From Lancefieldella sp938015835 (GTDB lineage: Bacteria; Actinomycetota; Coriobacteriia; Coriobacteriales; Atopobiaceae), in contig CALLVW010000014.1 in NCBI GenBank assembly GCA_938015835.1, positions 1 to 64,000 on the forward strand: a DNA stretch of 64,000 nt, given 5' to 3'. Of the stretch, positions 1 to 8,640 are shown piece after piece; positions within the stretch are counted from its first letter, which is position 1; the number at the start of each line of letters is the position of its first letter. The position numbers were made by a program, and so were the translations under genes. The notes under the pieces are model-generated. The model was not told the origin of the DNA. It was given only the letters and a program-made list of their open reading frames with translations, and did no database searches.

Positions 1-52
1 ACGCCACCCGCCTGGCGAGAAACCCGTCTACTCCCAGCATTTACGCACAAGA

Positions 53-85
53 AACCCGGTATCCACACGAAATAGATACCGGGTT
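53..85 (-). terminator. Intrinsic terminator after the STAS-kinase gene
   Basis: An 11-bp perfect inverted repeat (53-63 and 75-85, arm AACCCGGTATC) with an 11-nt loop lies about 65 nt past the stop codon of the minus-strand gene at 149-880. Read on the minus strand the stem is followed by TCTTGTG, so the U-tract is weak. It may act as a terminator or a 3' stabilising hairpin. Confidence 0.6.
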
Positions 86-97
86 GAAATCACTCGC

Positions 98-136
98 AAC
101 CTGCGTACGCAACCTGCGTACACAACCTGCGTACGC
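98..136. repeat. Three tandem 13-bp repeats
   Basis: Three head-to-tail copies of a 13-bp unit, AACCTGCGTACGC, occupy 98-110, 111-123 and 124-136; the middle copy differs at one base (CAC for CGC at its end). The unit contains the palindrome GCGTACGC. The array lies between the stop codon at 149 and the hairpin at 53-85, so it is transcribed as 3' untranslated RNA. No function can be assigned. Confidence 0.75.
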
Positions 137-148
137 ACCCCGCACGCC

Positions 149-880
149 CTAGCGCATCATCTTGACCAGGCGAACAATGGTACCGTTACCGGAAGGTTTC
201 TCCTGGATAGACACTGCGTCCATAAGCAGGCGCATCAGCTTAACGCCGCGTCCACGCTCGGCAAACTGGCCGGTCTCGGGAGGCTCTTCCTCGTCGGAGA
301 TGCTAAAGCCGCTGCCACAATCCGAGACGTCAATGACCACCCTGTCTGGATACGCGGAAACCGTGGTCAGCACGCCCTTCTCGCACGCGTGATCAACGGC
401 GTTGCCAATAGCTTCGCCAACTGCAAGTTCAATGTCAAACTTTTGGTCCGAGGTAAACGGCAGCGTCTTCAGCAGCGCGATAGCCCTTGAGCGAGCGTCG
501 CACATTTTATTGGGATCAACTCTAAACGTTGTCTGAAACGACGGATGCGTGCCCGGCGCAAGCGGAGTCACGCGCGACTTTGCAGCACAGGTACTAATAG
601 GCATGAAATCGATAAGACCCATGCGCACCAAGGCCTTAAATGCCGTCGGTTGCACGTTGGTTAGACTCATAAGGCCGCCGAGCGTCTTCATGCGTCGAAC
701 AGCGCACACGATAAAGCCCATGCCGCATGAATCGATGTACGAAACCTCCGACATATTCAGTACAATTCTTCTGCAGCCGCTATCAATGAGCTGCTCAATC
801 TGGGCCTTCACGCGCGGGACTCCCCTCACGTCAAGGTCAGTATTGACTGAAACAACTGCTATGTTTGGCTGCGTATACAT
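149..880 (-). CDS. STAS domain fused to RsbW-like serine kinase (partner-switching regulator)
   Basis: About 243 residues. The N-terminal half is a STAS (anti-sigma factor antagonist) domain with the phosphoacceptor region SYIDSCGMGF near residue 50. The C-terminal half is a GHKL/HATPase_c domain of the RsbW/SpoIIAB type, with ELAVGEAIGNAVDHA (N-box), DCGSGFS (G1) and GRGVKLM (G2). In the usual systems these are two proteins that bind each other; here they are one chain. The next gene upstream is a PP2C phosphatase with sensor domains, the expected partner that removes the phosphate from the STAS serine. I place the start at the ATG at 880 (MYTQPN); an in-frame TTG at 907 would add nine residues, but the sequence before it shows no better ribosome binding site. 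The sigma factor or other target is not in the window. Confidence 0.88.
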   Translation of the reverse strand: MYTQPNIAVVSVNTDLDVRGVPRVKAQIEQLIDSGCRRIVLNMSEVSYIDSCGMGFIVCAVRRMKTLGGLMSLTNVQPTAFKALVRMGLIDFMPISTCAAKSRVTPLAPGTHPSFQTTFRVDPNKMCDARSRAIALLKTLPFTSDQKFDIELAVGEAIGNAVDHACEKGVLTTVSAYPDRVVIDVSDCGSGFSISDEEEPPETGQFAERGRGVKLMRLLMDAVSIQEKPSGNGTIVRLVKMMR

Positions 881-926
881 ACGTTTCTTGTTCCCGCGCA
901 GCAACAAGAATTTCAGATATCTGCAT

Positions 927-942
927 TTTTTGACAATTCAAG
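927..942 (-). promoter_or_regulatory. Candidate promoter upstream region of the STAS-kinase gene
   Basis: On the minus strand TTGAAT (-35) is followed after 16 nt by TATCTG (-10), about 30 nt before the ATG at 880. The 16-mer TTTTTGACAATTCAAG that contains the -35 recurs exactly at 62067-62082, upstream of another minus-strand gene, also followed by a plausible -10. This is inference from spacing only. Confidence 0.35.
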
Positions 943-960
943 CGAGAAAATCGTCTCCTT

Positions 961-992
961 GGCGAGAAAATCGTTTAGTTGTTCTTCTCGCC
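961..992 (-). terminator. Terminator hairpin overlapping the end of the phosphatase gene
   Basis: GGCGAGAA at 961-968 and its complement TTCTCGCC at 985-992 form an inverted pair that straddles the stop codon (975-977). On the minus strand the 5' arm is inside the coding sequence and encodes the final Gly-Glu-Lys, and the 3' arm follows the stop after a T-containing loop. Two other genes in the window end in the same way or with the same word. Confidence 0.55.
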
Positions 993-3305
993 AGAGTCAG
1001 CGCCACCAAGCGTGCCAGCCTCAGTACTGCCTAGCTCGTCAAAGCGCAGGGCAACCATGGCAACGTCGTCGTCAAGCCTTCGGCCAGTATAGCGGTCAAG
1101 CGTGCTCAAGAACCTATTGAGCAGGCCATCAAAGCCACGAGGAACCTCGTTCATAATCATGTCTCGCAGGCCGGTCTCGCCAAAGAAAGCGCCTTCAGGA
1201 CTGCGAGCCTCTGTGGTTCCGTCGGTGTAAAGCAGCAGGATATCGCCCTCATGCAAGCGAACTGTGCCGTTTTTGTACTCCATGTCGTGGAACGCTCCAA
1301 CAACACCCGACTGCACATCCAAAAGCTCGGCATCGCCCGATTGAGCAGACACCAAAATCGCAGGTGGATGGCCAGCAGAGCAGTAAGTCAGTGATGAGGC
1401 AGCAAGGTCAACAATGCCAACAAAGAGCGTTGCAAACGTCTCTACCCTTGAGAAGCCCAGCAAGAATTCATTCAGCGTTGCCACCATGCGAGCGGGAGTT
1501 CTTCCCTCCCACGCGTAGGCAGAAAGTGCCGTTTTAACTGCGGATGAGATAGATGCTGCCTCAATACCCTTGCCAGAAACGTCTCCCATGATGATGCATG
1601 CACGACGGCCTGGCAGCTTAATCATGCTGTAAAAATCGCCACCAACAAACGCGTCGGCGGTTGCAGATGAATAAATTCCTTCGGCAGAAATTCCTTTTAC
1701 CTTCTGTAGGTCATTTTTCATGCCCGACTGCAGCGCCTGGGAGATATGCTTATTTTGCTGGCTCTCTTCGGCACCAACGGCCAACGAGTGAACCAGAAGC
1801 ATCACGCGGTCCAAGAAATCAAGCTCAATGTCACTCAGAGGTTCCGCGTTTTCTTCTCGCAAGAAAAGCCAGGTATGTTGCTCGCCAGCAAACTTGCCCA
1901 AGAAAAGCACAGCTCCCTTGCAGGGCAAACCTTGTGCAACAAGCGCGCAACTCAGTTCAGATTCAAGCTCAACCTCTTTGACTGACGCCTCGCCCTCTCC
2001 TGTCTTGAGCCCTTCAACCGTCGATGGAAGCGCAATCTGGTTGCCGCCATCCTGCGCGCTGTCTTGCACACCGTCCTGAGCGTCGCCAAACGCTTGCTCA
2101 GCGCCAAGCGCATGGAGCGTAATGTTACCTGTAACCTCACAGCAATCTACCGAGAAAACCTGTGCATTCAGATCGGTGCCCACCGACCTCATAACCTGCT
2201 GCAAACGCTCGCCAGAGATCTTCTCGCCCTCTGCAGCGCTATGAAGCAATCCTTGGCGCACGCGAGCTAATGCCTCGCGAAGCGTGTCTCTACGCTGCGT
2301 TCTCATGGCCGACAACGCGCCCACAAGCTGCACCGAGAGGTAATTTGCAATGGAGTCCAGAAGTCTTGCGTCTTCAACCAAAAGCGCACGCTTACGCTCC
2401 CAGCCCACCTCAATCAGAGCAACAATGTGGCCACCAAACCACACAGGAACCACAAGAAAGCTGGTAAACGGAGGCAAATGACTTGCATCAACGGTTATGA
2501 CCTCACGAGTTTCTTCGTTAACCAGATTGCGCTTTTTAACCCTTCCCTGCTTGAGCGTACTTGAGTTCAAAGGCATGGTATGCAAACGAAGTGCGTGCTC
2601 GGAATAAAACGTCAAACGCTCCAGAGAGCTGTTAAATGCAAAGTAGCGAGGAATTCTATCCAATGACGTACTTCTCAAAGACTCCGTTGCACCATGAAGG
2701 TGATACCCGTCTTGCTCAGCAAGATAGATAAGCGCACCATCAGCCTCGACAGTCTCTGAGAGCTCTTCTAACACGCGCTCGATAAGCTGACCCATATCTT
2801 CCGAGTCAAGCGTGTCCAAAACAATCTGAAGCGCTCCTGAGAGCCTCTTATTAGCTCGACGAAGGTCCAAGACCATTCGTTCATCATCGTGCATAGGGCT
2901 AGCCATGTCACGAAGCTTAGACGCTGTCAGAACAATAGCTTGTGTAGGAGCACCCACATAATCTGCACGAACACTCAACACCTGTGACGTTCCGTCATGA
3001 GCAGGAGCAGCCACCATGGAAGTGGAGCCATCAATCGCAAACGGCAACGACTCTACAAAGAACGGCTTCTGCAAGTTCTCTTGATTTGCCGGGGTAAACA
3101 AAAAGCGAACATCCAGGCCGGCAATGGTGCCGTCTTCCTTAGCAAATAGGCTTTCGGCCTCCTCATTGGCGAGAAGAACCATGCCCTCCATATTAAAAAC
3201 AATGACTGCATCGCTGGTCAGTCGTAGCAGCTGAGACAGAGTTGCAGCAACGGTTCCGTCGACAACTCCCTCAACACGCCTTACGCTCAGCTTGTTATCT
3301 GCCAC
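975..3305 (-). CDS. PP2C-type (SpoIIE/RsbU-like) serine phosphatase with PAS and GAF domains
   Basis: About 776 residues. A PAS-like domain covers roughly residues 15-120 (VIVFNMEGMVLLANEEAESLF), a GAF-like domain roughly 165-315, and the C-terminal 220 residues are a PP2C/SpoIIE phosphatase with the metal-binding motifs GGDFYSMIKL, GDVSGKG and LLLYTDGTTEAR plus DDDVAMVALR near the end. This family dephosphorylates STAS-domain antagonists, so its likely substrate is the STAS half of the next gene (149-880), which is transcribed in the same direction 94 nt downstream. The PAS and GAF domains suggest it senses an intracellular or redox signal. The start is set at the GTG at 3305, which has AAGGAG at good spacing; an in-frame GTG two codons earlier overlaps that ribosome binding site. 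Confidence 0.9.
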   Translation of the reverse strand: MADNKLSVRRVEGVVDGTVAATLSQLLRLTSDAVIVFNMEGMVLLANEEAESLFAKEDGTIAGLDVRFLFTPANQENLQKPFFVESLPFAIDGSTSMVAAPAHDGTSQVLSVRADYVGAPTQAIVLTASKLRDMASPMHDDERMVLDLRRANKRLSGALQIVLDTLDSEDMGQLIERVLEELSETVEADGALIYLAEQDGYHLHGATESLRSTSLDRIPRYFAFNSSLERLTFYSEHALRLHTMPLNSSTLKQGRVKKRNLVNEETREVITVDASHLPPFTSFLVVPVWFGGHIVALIEVGWERKRALLVEDARLLDSIANYLSVQLVGALSAMRTQRRDTLREALARVRQGLLHSAAEGEKISGERLQQVMRSVGTDLNAQVFSVDCCEVTGNITLHALGAEQAFGDAQDGVQDSAQDGGNQIALPSTVEGLKTGEGEASVKEVELESELSCALVAQGLPCKGAVLFLGKFAGEQHTWLFLREENAEPLSDIELDFLDRVMLLVHSLAVGAEESQQNKHISQALQSGMKNDLQKVKGISAEGIYSSATADAFVGGDFYSMIKLPGRRACIIMGDVSGKGIEAASISSAVKTALSAYAWEGRTPARMVATLNEFLLGFSRVETFATLFVGIVDLAASSLTYCSAGHPPAILVSAQSGDAELLDVQSGVVGAFHDMEYKNGTVRLHEGDILLLYTDGTTEARSPEGAFFGETGLRDMIMNEVPRGFDGLLNRFLSTLDRYTGRRLDDDVAMVALRFDELGSTEAGTLGGADSGEKNN

Positions 3306-3358
3306 AGTCACTCCTTACCAGCAAGGCCTAAAAACAAATCACATTGCCTAAGTATACG

Positions 3359-3387
3359 AAAAAGGCGGACCTCCGAAGAGATCCGCC
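3359..3387 (-). terminator. Terminator after tRNA-Leu
   Basis: GGCGGA (3364-3369) pairs with TCCGCC (3382-3387), with further pairing inside, and on the minus strand the stem runs into a T5 tract (3359-3363). It lies 10 nt past the CCA end of the tRNA. Confidence 0.8.
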
Positions 3388-3396
3388 GAAATTCCG

Positions 3397-3486
3397 TGGT
3401 GTCGGAGGCGGGACTTGAACCCGCACAACCGTTAGTAGGTCACTAGCACCTCAAGCTAGCGCGTCTGCCAATTCCGCCACTCCGAC
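3397..3486 (-). tRNA. tRNA-Leu (anticodon GAG)
   Basis: Class II tRNA with a long variable arm. On the minus strand the acceptor stem GTCGGAG (3486-3480) pairs with CTCCGAC (3407-3401), followed by discriminator A (3400) and an encoded CCA (3399-3397). The anticodon stem CTAGC/GCTAG holds the loop TTGAGGT, giving anticodon GAG, which reads the leucine codons CUC and CUU. The T arm GCGGGTTCAAGTCCCGC is canonical. A strong terminator follows, so it is transcribed as a single gene. Confidence 0.97.
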
Positions 3487-3534
3487 TTGCTTTGCAGCGA
3501 GGGATATACTAACACATCTTCTGGCAACATTTGT

Positions 3535-3558
3535 GAGAAAAATTAAAAACTTTTTCTC
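3535..3558 (-). terminator. Terminator after peptide-binding lipoprotein gene
   Basis: GAGAAAAA (3535-3542) and TTTTTCTC (3551-3558) form an A/T-rich hairpin 37 nt past the stop codon at 3595. A second inverted pair of the CGAGAA word (TTCTCG at 3554-3559, CGAGAA at 3571-3576) overlaps it. Confidence 0.6.
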
Positions 3559-3594
3559 GAAAGAACTTTGCGAGAAGATCGCCTTGTCCCTTGC

Positions 3595-5358
3595 TTACTT
3601 CTGCCAACCAACAATGGTTGCTGGTGTGCTCTGGAAGAGTGAAGGACCAAAGTTAGCAAGACCCTTCTTAACAACGTAGCAGTCTGGACCAGTGTAGACA
3701 GGAAGGTATGCGTAAGTCTGCATCATCTTCTTCTCAGCCTCATTCATGAGCTTCATGCGCTCATCAAAGTTCTGAGTAGAGACAACCTTTGCAAACATCT
3801 CATCGGTCTCTGCGGAGCCCTGCTGACCAAAGTTGGATCCAGACTCAGAGCCGTAGAGCTGATTGCCGTTGTTGTAAGAAGTTGAGGAGCCAACCCAACC
3901 AAAGAGGCAGACATCCCAAGAACCAGAGGTAAGAACATCAGAGAACTCAGAAGATGGGTGAGAATCAAGGGTAAGATTAATGCCTGCGTCCTTGCACATC
4001 TTCTGGATTGCAGCAGCACGGTTCTTAACAGTAGTACCGTCACCGAACAGAGTGTAAGCAAAGGTTACCTGCTGACCATCCTTCTCGTAGTAATCGCCAT
4101 TGAGCTTATAGCCTGCATCCTCAAGAGTCTTCTTAGCAGCAGCCTTGCGCTCGTCAGCAGACTTAAGATTCTTGACATCGTCTGGAAGGTTGTTGTCATA
4201 GCCAGCTGCCCAGTAAGGCCAAAGCATGGAGCCTGGTGCGTCCTCTTTCCAGTTAACACCCTGGAAGACGATGGAAACGATAGTTGCAGGGTCAACGACC
4301 TGGCAGAATGCCTTACGAACTGCAACATCCTGAAGAGCACCGCGAGTAGAGTTAAGCTCGATAACAGCAATAGACATACCAAGACCACGGCGAATCTGAG
4401 CCTTATCACCAAGACCGGTGAAGTTAGAAAGAAGCTCAGCAGAACCATTGACGGAAGAACCGGTAGTGTCAACCTCTTCGTTCTTGAATGCGTTAATGGA
4501 AGCCTGGGTATCCATCTGCTTGTAAACAAGGGTATCAAGCTTAGGAGCGTCACCCCACCACTTTGGATTTGGCTTATAGGTAACCTGAGAATCATCGAAA
4601 GAATCAACAATGTAAGGACCAGCGCCAAGCTCATTGTTTGGCTGATTGATGTAGCCATTGTTGAAGAAGTCTGGATCCTGAAGCTTTGGGTGCAGAGCAT
4701 AGCTCAAGATGCTCTCAATTGGATAGACTGCTTCCTTCATGGTAATAACAGCAGTCTTAGCAGTATCGCCCTGCTCAACAGACTCATACTTGTCATAACC
4801 ATCAGTTGAAGAAACCGCAAACTTTTTATTCTGACCACACATAGTGATAAATGCGGTCTGAATTGCGGTCCAATCAATAGCGGTACCATCGTTGAAGGTA
4901 GCCTGATCAGTGAAGGTCAGGGTAGCAACCTGCTTGCCGTCCTTCTCCTCTACCTTGAATTCCTTGATGTAATCCTTGTTTGGCTCAAACTTATCACCAT
5001 CAGCATTGTTAAGGAACAGGTCACGAGGGTTGATAAGACCGTGAAGGATGTTCATGTAAGCGGTATTACCAGCAAGTTGGTAGTAATTCCACTGTGGACC
5101 AATCTCGGTGATTGGCTGGGTCAGAGTACCGCCATCCTTAACCTCATCACGAGACTTAGGATTGTTGTACGTCTTGCCCTTCTCTGGAAGTGGAAGCTGA
5201 TCCAGAGGAGTGTTTGCAGGGGAGCCGTCCTGTGGCTCAGTTCCAGTATTGGAAGAGCTGCTCTGAGGATTTGATGGAGCACAACCAGCAAGGCCAAGGC
5301 CTGCGGCGGTGATTCCAGTCAGAGCAAAGAACGAACGACGGGAAAAACTGTCAGCCAT
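3595..5358 (-). CDS. Oligopeptide ABC transporter substrate-binding lipoprotein (SBP family 5)
   Basis: About 587 residues. The N-terminus has a twin-arginine-like motif SRRSFF, a hydrophobic stretch and the lipobox LAGC, so it is predicted to be an exported, membrane-anchored lipoprotein. The mature part has the family 5 extracellular binding-protein layout (DGTAIDWTAI, AVRKAFCQVVD, the late Asp/Trp-rich segment). It lies downstream of the permease and ATPase genes (5530-9633) but is separated from them by a strong terminator (5475-5508) and has its own likely -10 (TATAGT at 5400-5405), which would allow it to be made in excess over the membrane complex. The start is the ATG at 5358, preceded by GGGTGAT; an ATG four codons earlier has no such site. 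Substrate is probably peptides, by family and neighbours. Confidence 0.88.
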   Translation of the reverse strand: MADSFSRRSFFALTGITAAGLGLAGCAPSNPQSSSSNTGTEPQDGSPANTPLDQLPLPEKGKTYNNPKSRDEVKDGGTLTQPITEIGPQWNYYQLAGNTAYMNILHGLINPRDLFLNNADGDKFEPNKDYIKEFKVEEKDGKQVATLTFTDQATFNDGTAIDWTAIQTAFITMCGQNKKFAVSSTDGYDKYESVEQGDTAKTAVITMKEAVYPIESILSYALHPKLQDPDFFNNGYINQPNNELGAGPYIVDSFDDSQVTYKPNPKWWGDAPKLDTLVYKQMDTQASINAFKNEEVDTTGSSVNGSAELLSNFTGLGDKAQIRRGLGMSIAVIELNSTRGALQDVAVRKAFCQVVDPATIVSIVFQGVNWKEDAPGSMLWPYWAAGYDNNLPDDVKNLKSADERKAAAKKTLEDAGYKLNGDYYEKDGQQVTFAYTLFGDGTTVKNRAAAIQKMCKDAGINLTLDSHPSSEFSDVLTSGSWDVCLFGWVGSSTSYNNGNQLYGSESGSNFGQQGSAETDEMFAKVVSTQNFDERMKLMNEAEKKMMQTYAYLPVYTGPDCYVVKKGLANFGPSLFQSTPATIVGWQK

Positions 5359-5399
5359 ATGATCACCCATTTCGTTAAAGGCCTACAGATATTCACTTA

Positions 5400-5405
5400 A
5401 CTATA
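5400..5405 (-). promoter_or_regulatory. Candidate -10 element (TATAGT) of the binding-protein gene
   Basis: On the minus strand TATAGTTA starts 42 nt upstream of the ATG at 5358. The same TATAGTTA octamer stands upstream of the binding-protein genes at 24468-26069 and 56655-58301. No clear -35 is seen. Confidence 0.4.
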
Positions 5406-5474
5406 CGAAATTGCCTGAAAATACTCCATAGCAGAAACATTCCCGTAACAACCTGGTTCACTATTTGTAACAAA

Positions 5475-5508
5475 GAAAACCCGCACCTAGTTTTAAGTGC
5501 GGGTTTTC
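5475..5508 (-). terminator. Terminator after the fused-ATPase gene
   Basis: A perfect 12-bp inverted repeat, GAAAACCCGCAC (5475-5486) with GTGCGGGTTTTC (5497-5508), follows the stop codon at 5530 by about 20 nt. The stem's own A/T ends supply the U-tract, so it could work in both directions. Confidence 0.85.
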
Positions 5509-5529
5509 AGAAAATTTATTGAATCTTTG

Positions 5530-7563
5530 TTACTCGTTAGAGATGTGAGTAGCAGGAACCAGCTTACCATCCTGGTAAATCATGCGCTCACGGGTACGCT
5601 CAATCTTTGGATCAGGAATTGGAATAGCCGAGAGAAGCGCCTTAGTGTAAGGATCTTGTGGGTTAGTAAAGACGTCTTCAGTCTCACCGTACTCAACAAT
5701 CTTGCCCAGGTGCATAACAGCAACCGTGTCAGAAATATGACGAATAACAGCAAGATCGTGAGCAACAAAGAGATAAGAAATCTTCAACTGAACCTGAAGA
5801 TCCTCAAGGAGGTTAATAATACCTGCCTGAATGGAAACGTCCAGAGATGCAATTGGCTCATCCAAAAGAAGAATCTTTGGGCTTGTTGCAAGAGCACGAG
5901 CAATAGCAATACGCTGACGCTGACCACCAGAGAACTGGGATGGGAAGCGGTCAACATAGTCTGGGTTGATACCAACCAGACGCATAAGCTCGCCAATACG
6001 AGTATTAATATCCTCTTTGTTCCAACCCTGTGCCTGAAGTGGCTCAGCCAAAACGTCATAGACAGGCATACGTGGGTCCAGAGAACTCATTGGATCCTGG
6101 AAGATAACCTGAAGATCTTTACGAAGCTCTCTACGCTGTGCAGCATTCTTAAGCTCAGCAACATCTTTGCCAAGGACCGTAATACGACCATCCTCAGGCT
6201 TCAGCAGATCCATAATCTGCATCAGAGTTGTTGATTTACCAGAACCAGACTCACCAACAAGCGCAAGGGTTTCTCCCTCATGGATCTCAAAGCTTGCACG
6301 GTCAACAGCAGTCATAGTGCCCTTGCTGCGCCTAATAAAGCCCTTACCCTGAACAGGGAAAGTCTTGGTAAGATTCTCAACCTTGAGTACAACAGGACGC
6401 TCGTTACGAGGAACATCAACCCACTTTGGAAGGATTGGCTCAAAGTCTGGATACACCTCAGCATACGTGAGGTTCTTCTCGCAAATCTCCTGAAGGTGGT
6501 GGCAAGATGCCAAGTGACCCTCGGCAGCATTTGCAGGAAGCAGCACTGGCTCTTTCTTGGAGCATTCCTCGGTAGCCATAGGACAACGTGGGTTAAAAGG
6601 ACAACCAGTTGGAATGGCAGCAAGTGATGGTGGATTACCCTTAATAGGAACAAGCCTGTGCTCTGCCTGAAGGTGAGGTTTTGGAACAGCACCCAGAAGA
6701 CCCATGGTATAAGGATGCCTTGGCTCAGCAAAAAGTGTATCAACACTTGCGCGCTCTACGCCACGGCCTGCATACATAACCATAATGTCATCAGCGGTAC
6801 CTGCAACAACACCAAGGTCGTGAGTAATCAGGACAACTGCTGCGCCAGTCTCTTTCTGTGCAACCTTCAAGACGTCAAGAATCTGAGCCTGAATAGTTAC
6901 GTCAAGAGCGGTGGTTGGCTCGTCTGCGATGATGATGTCAGGGTTGTTTGCAATAGCAATTGCAATAACAACACGCTGGCGCATACCACCAGAGAACTCA
7001 TGTGGGAAAGAATCCAGACGATTCTCTGGATCAGTAATACCAACAATGGAGAGAAGCTCAATACAACGCTTACGAACGTCTGCCTTGCTCATGTGAGGAT
7101 TATGAGTAAGCAGAGCTTCTGCAAGCTGATCTCCAATAGAGAACATTGGAGTTAAAGCAGACAGTGGATCCTGGAAGATCATAGAAATCTTAGTGCCACG
7201 AAGCTTTGACATCTCTTCATCGGTCTTACCAATGAGCTCCTCATTACCAAGCTTAATAGAGCCTGTAACGTGAGCATTGTCATCAAGAAGACCAATAAGA
7301 GACAGGGCGGTTACTGACTTACCAGAGCCGGACTCGCCTACGATACCAAGGGTACGGCCACCCCAGAGGTCAAAGTTAACACCGCGAACTGCGTCTACAC
7401 GACCAGCCTCAGTATTAAAGGATACCTTGAGATCACGAACGGAAAGAACTGGCTCTCCTGTTGGAGCACCCTTTGGACCGTTTGATTCAAGCAGCTCGTA
7501 GCGAAGGACATCGTCCATCTCTACACTTCCCTGCTTTGTTGAAGTAGTAGTAGTGTCAGACAT
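5530..7563 (-). CDS. Oligopeptide ABC transporter, two fused ATPase domains (OppD-OppF type)
   Basis: 677 residues with two complete ABC ATPase domains. The first has Walker A GESGSGKS near residue 75, signature FSGGMRQR, Walker B IIADEPTTAL, and then the OppD-type C-terminal four-cysteine element (GCPFNPRCPMATEEC and a later SC). The second has GESGSGKSTT near residue 440, FSGGQRQR and LLLDEPIASLD, and lacks the cysteine element. The polypeptide thus joins the two ATPases that most Opp/Dpp systems encode separately. Its start codon overlaps the stop of the upstream permease gene (TAATG), indicating translational coupling. It energises import of peptides through the permeases at 7563-9633. 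Confidence 0.93.
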   Translation of the reverse strand: MSDTTTTSTKQGSVEMDDVLRYELLESNGPKGAPTGEPVLSVRDLKVSFNTEAGRVDAVRGVNFDLWGGRTLGIVGESGSGKSVTALSLIGLLDDNAHVTGSIKLGNEELIGKTDEEMSKLRGTKISMIFQDPLSALTPMFSIGDQLAEALLTHNPHMSKADVRKRCIELLSIVGITDPENRLDSFPHEFSGGMRQRVVIAIAIANNPDIIIADEPTTALDVTIQAQILDVLKVAQKETGAAVVLITHDLGVVAGTADDIMVMYAGRGVERASVDTLFAEPRHPYTMGLLGAVPKPHLQAEHRLVPIKGNPPSLAAIPTGCPFNPRCPMATEECSKKEPVLLPANAAEGHLASCHHLQEICEKNLTYAEVYPDFEPILPKWVDVPRNERPVVLKVENLTKTFPVQGKGFIRRSKGTMTAVDRASFEIHEGETLALVGESGSGKSTTLMQIMDLLKPEDGRITVLGKDVAELKNAAQRRELRKDLQVIFQDPMSSLDPRMPVYDVLAEPLQAQGWNKEDINTRIGELMRLVGINPDYVDRFPSQFSGGQRQRIAIARALATSPKILLLDEPIASLDVSIQAGIINLLEDLQVQLKISYLFVAHDLAVIRHISDTVAVMHLGKIVEYGETEDVFTNPQDPYTKALLSAIPIPDPKIERTRERMIYQDGKLVPATHISNE

Positions 7564-8630
7564 TATGCACGCTCCGTAGTTTCTTCAGAAACGATGCTTC
7601 CCTCAAGATCACCGAGCTGAGCGTCATCCTTGGAAGAATCCTCTTCCTGATCTTTAACGCTACCAGCAGCGCGTGAATAAGGGTCAAAGGCATCGCGAAG
7701 GCCGTCGCCGATGAGCTGCAGGCCAACACAAACAACAATCAGAAATGCCGATGGAATCAGAATCATCCATGGAGTAGTAAGCATTGCAGAAGAACCAGCA
7801 CTCAAGAGATAACCAAGAGAGGTATCTGGTGCCTTGATACCAAGACCCAAGAAGCTGAATGCAGTCTCAGAGTTAATGCCACCAATAACAGCCAAGACCA
7901 AATCAATAATAAGAATTGAGCCAAGGTTTGGAATAAGGTGACGAATAATGATGGTAAATGGTGGCACACCCATATACTTAGCGGCCTTGACGTAATCTCT
8001 CTCACGCAAAGACAGAGCCATGGTGCGGATAGTACGTGCACGACCAATCCAACCAAAAGCAGTTAAACCAAAGATAAGCATGAGCCAACCAGACTCACCG
8101 CCTGATGCGCGAACAATCATAGCAACCAGCAAGAAGCTAGGGATGACCATGAGCATATCAAGAAGCCACATACCAATCTTCTCTGGAATGCCGCGGACAT
8201 AAGCAATGGCAGTACCAATAATTGCAGAAATGATAGTAGTCAAAATTGCATAGCTGATACCAATGGTCAAAGAACGGCCAAGGCCATGGACAACACAGGC
8301 ATACAGGTCAATACCAGCACCATCAGTACCAAACCAATGCTTTGCATTAGGAGCCATGTTAATTGCAGTAAAGTCAGCATCTGTGTAATTAAATGGGGTG
8401 GCATATGGTCCAAAAACTGCAATAAGAACCATAACTCCAAGAATAATCAAACCGATTACTGCAGAACGCTGGCGGAAGAAACGCCTTGCAATCAAGCCAG
8501 CATAGCTAATTCTTTTAACTTCTTTGTTCTCAGACTTAGCATCTGCCTGAAGCTCACGTTCAGCATTAGTAAGACCTGCATCAATGGAGACGTTTTTCTC
8601 GTCTTTATTCTGAAGCTCTTCTTTAGACAT
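7563..8630 (-). CDS. Oligopeptide ABC transporter permease (OppC/DppC type)
   Basis: 355 residues. A cytoplasmic N-terminal region of about 55 residues precedes the first membrane segment (SAVIGLIILGVMVLIAVFGP). The binding-protein-dependent transport signature is visible in the stretch RERDYVKAAKYMG and GLGIKAP, as in OppC/DppC. It is the second gene of a three-gene transport operon: 10 nt after the OppB-type gene and overlapping the fused ATPase gene by one base. The C-terminus has an acidic, charged tail of about 40 residues. Confidence 0.92.
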   Translation of the reverse strand: MSKEELQNKDEKNVSIDAGLTNAERELQADAKSENKEVKRISYAGLIARRFFRQRSAVIGLIILGVMVLIAVFGPYATPFNYTDADFTAINMAPNAKHWFGTDGAGIDLYACVVHGLGRSLTIGISYAILTTIISAIIGTAIAYVRGIPEKIGMWLLDMLMVIPSFLLVAMIVRASGGESGWLMLIFGLTAFGWIGRARTIRTMALSLRERDYVKAAKYMGVPPFTIIIRHLIPNLGSILIIDLVLAVIGGINSETAFSFLGLGIKAPDTSLGYLLSAGSSAMLTTPWMILIPSAFLIVVCVGLQLIGDGLRDAFDPYSRAAGSVKDQEEDSSKDDAQLGDLEGSIVSEETTERA

Positions 8631-8640
8631 GTCCGCCTCC

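Noticed and set aside
1..52. End of another gene at the left window edge
   Set aside because: No frame of useful length with family features; only one more GGCGAGAA word is seen.
98..136. CRISPR-like repeats
   Set aside because: Units are 13 bp with no spacers, and no cas genes are present.
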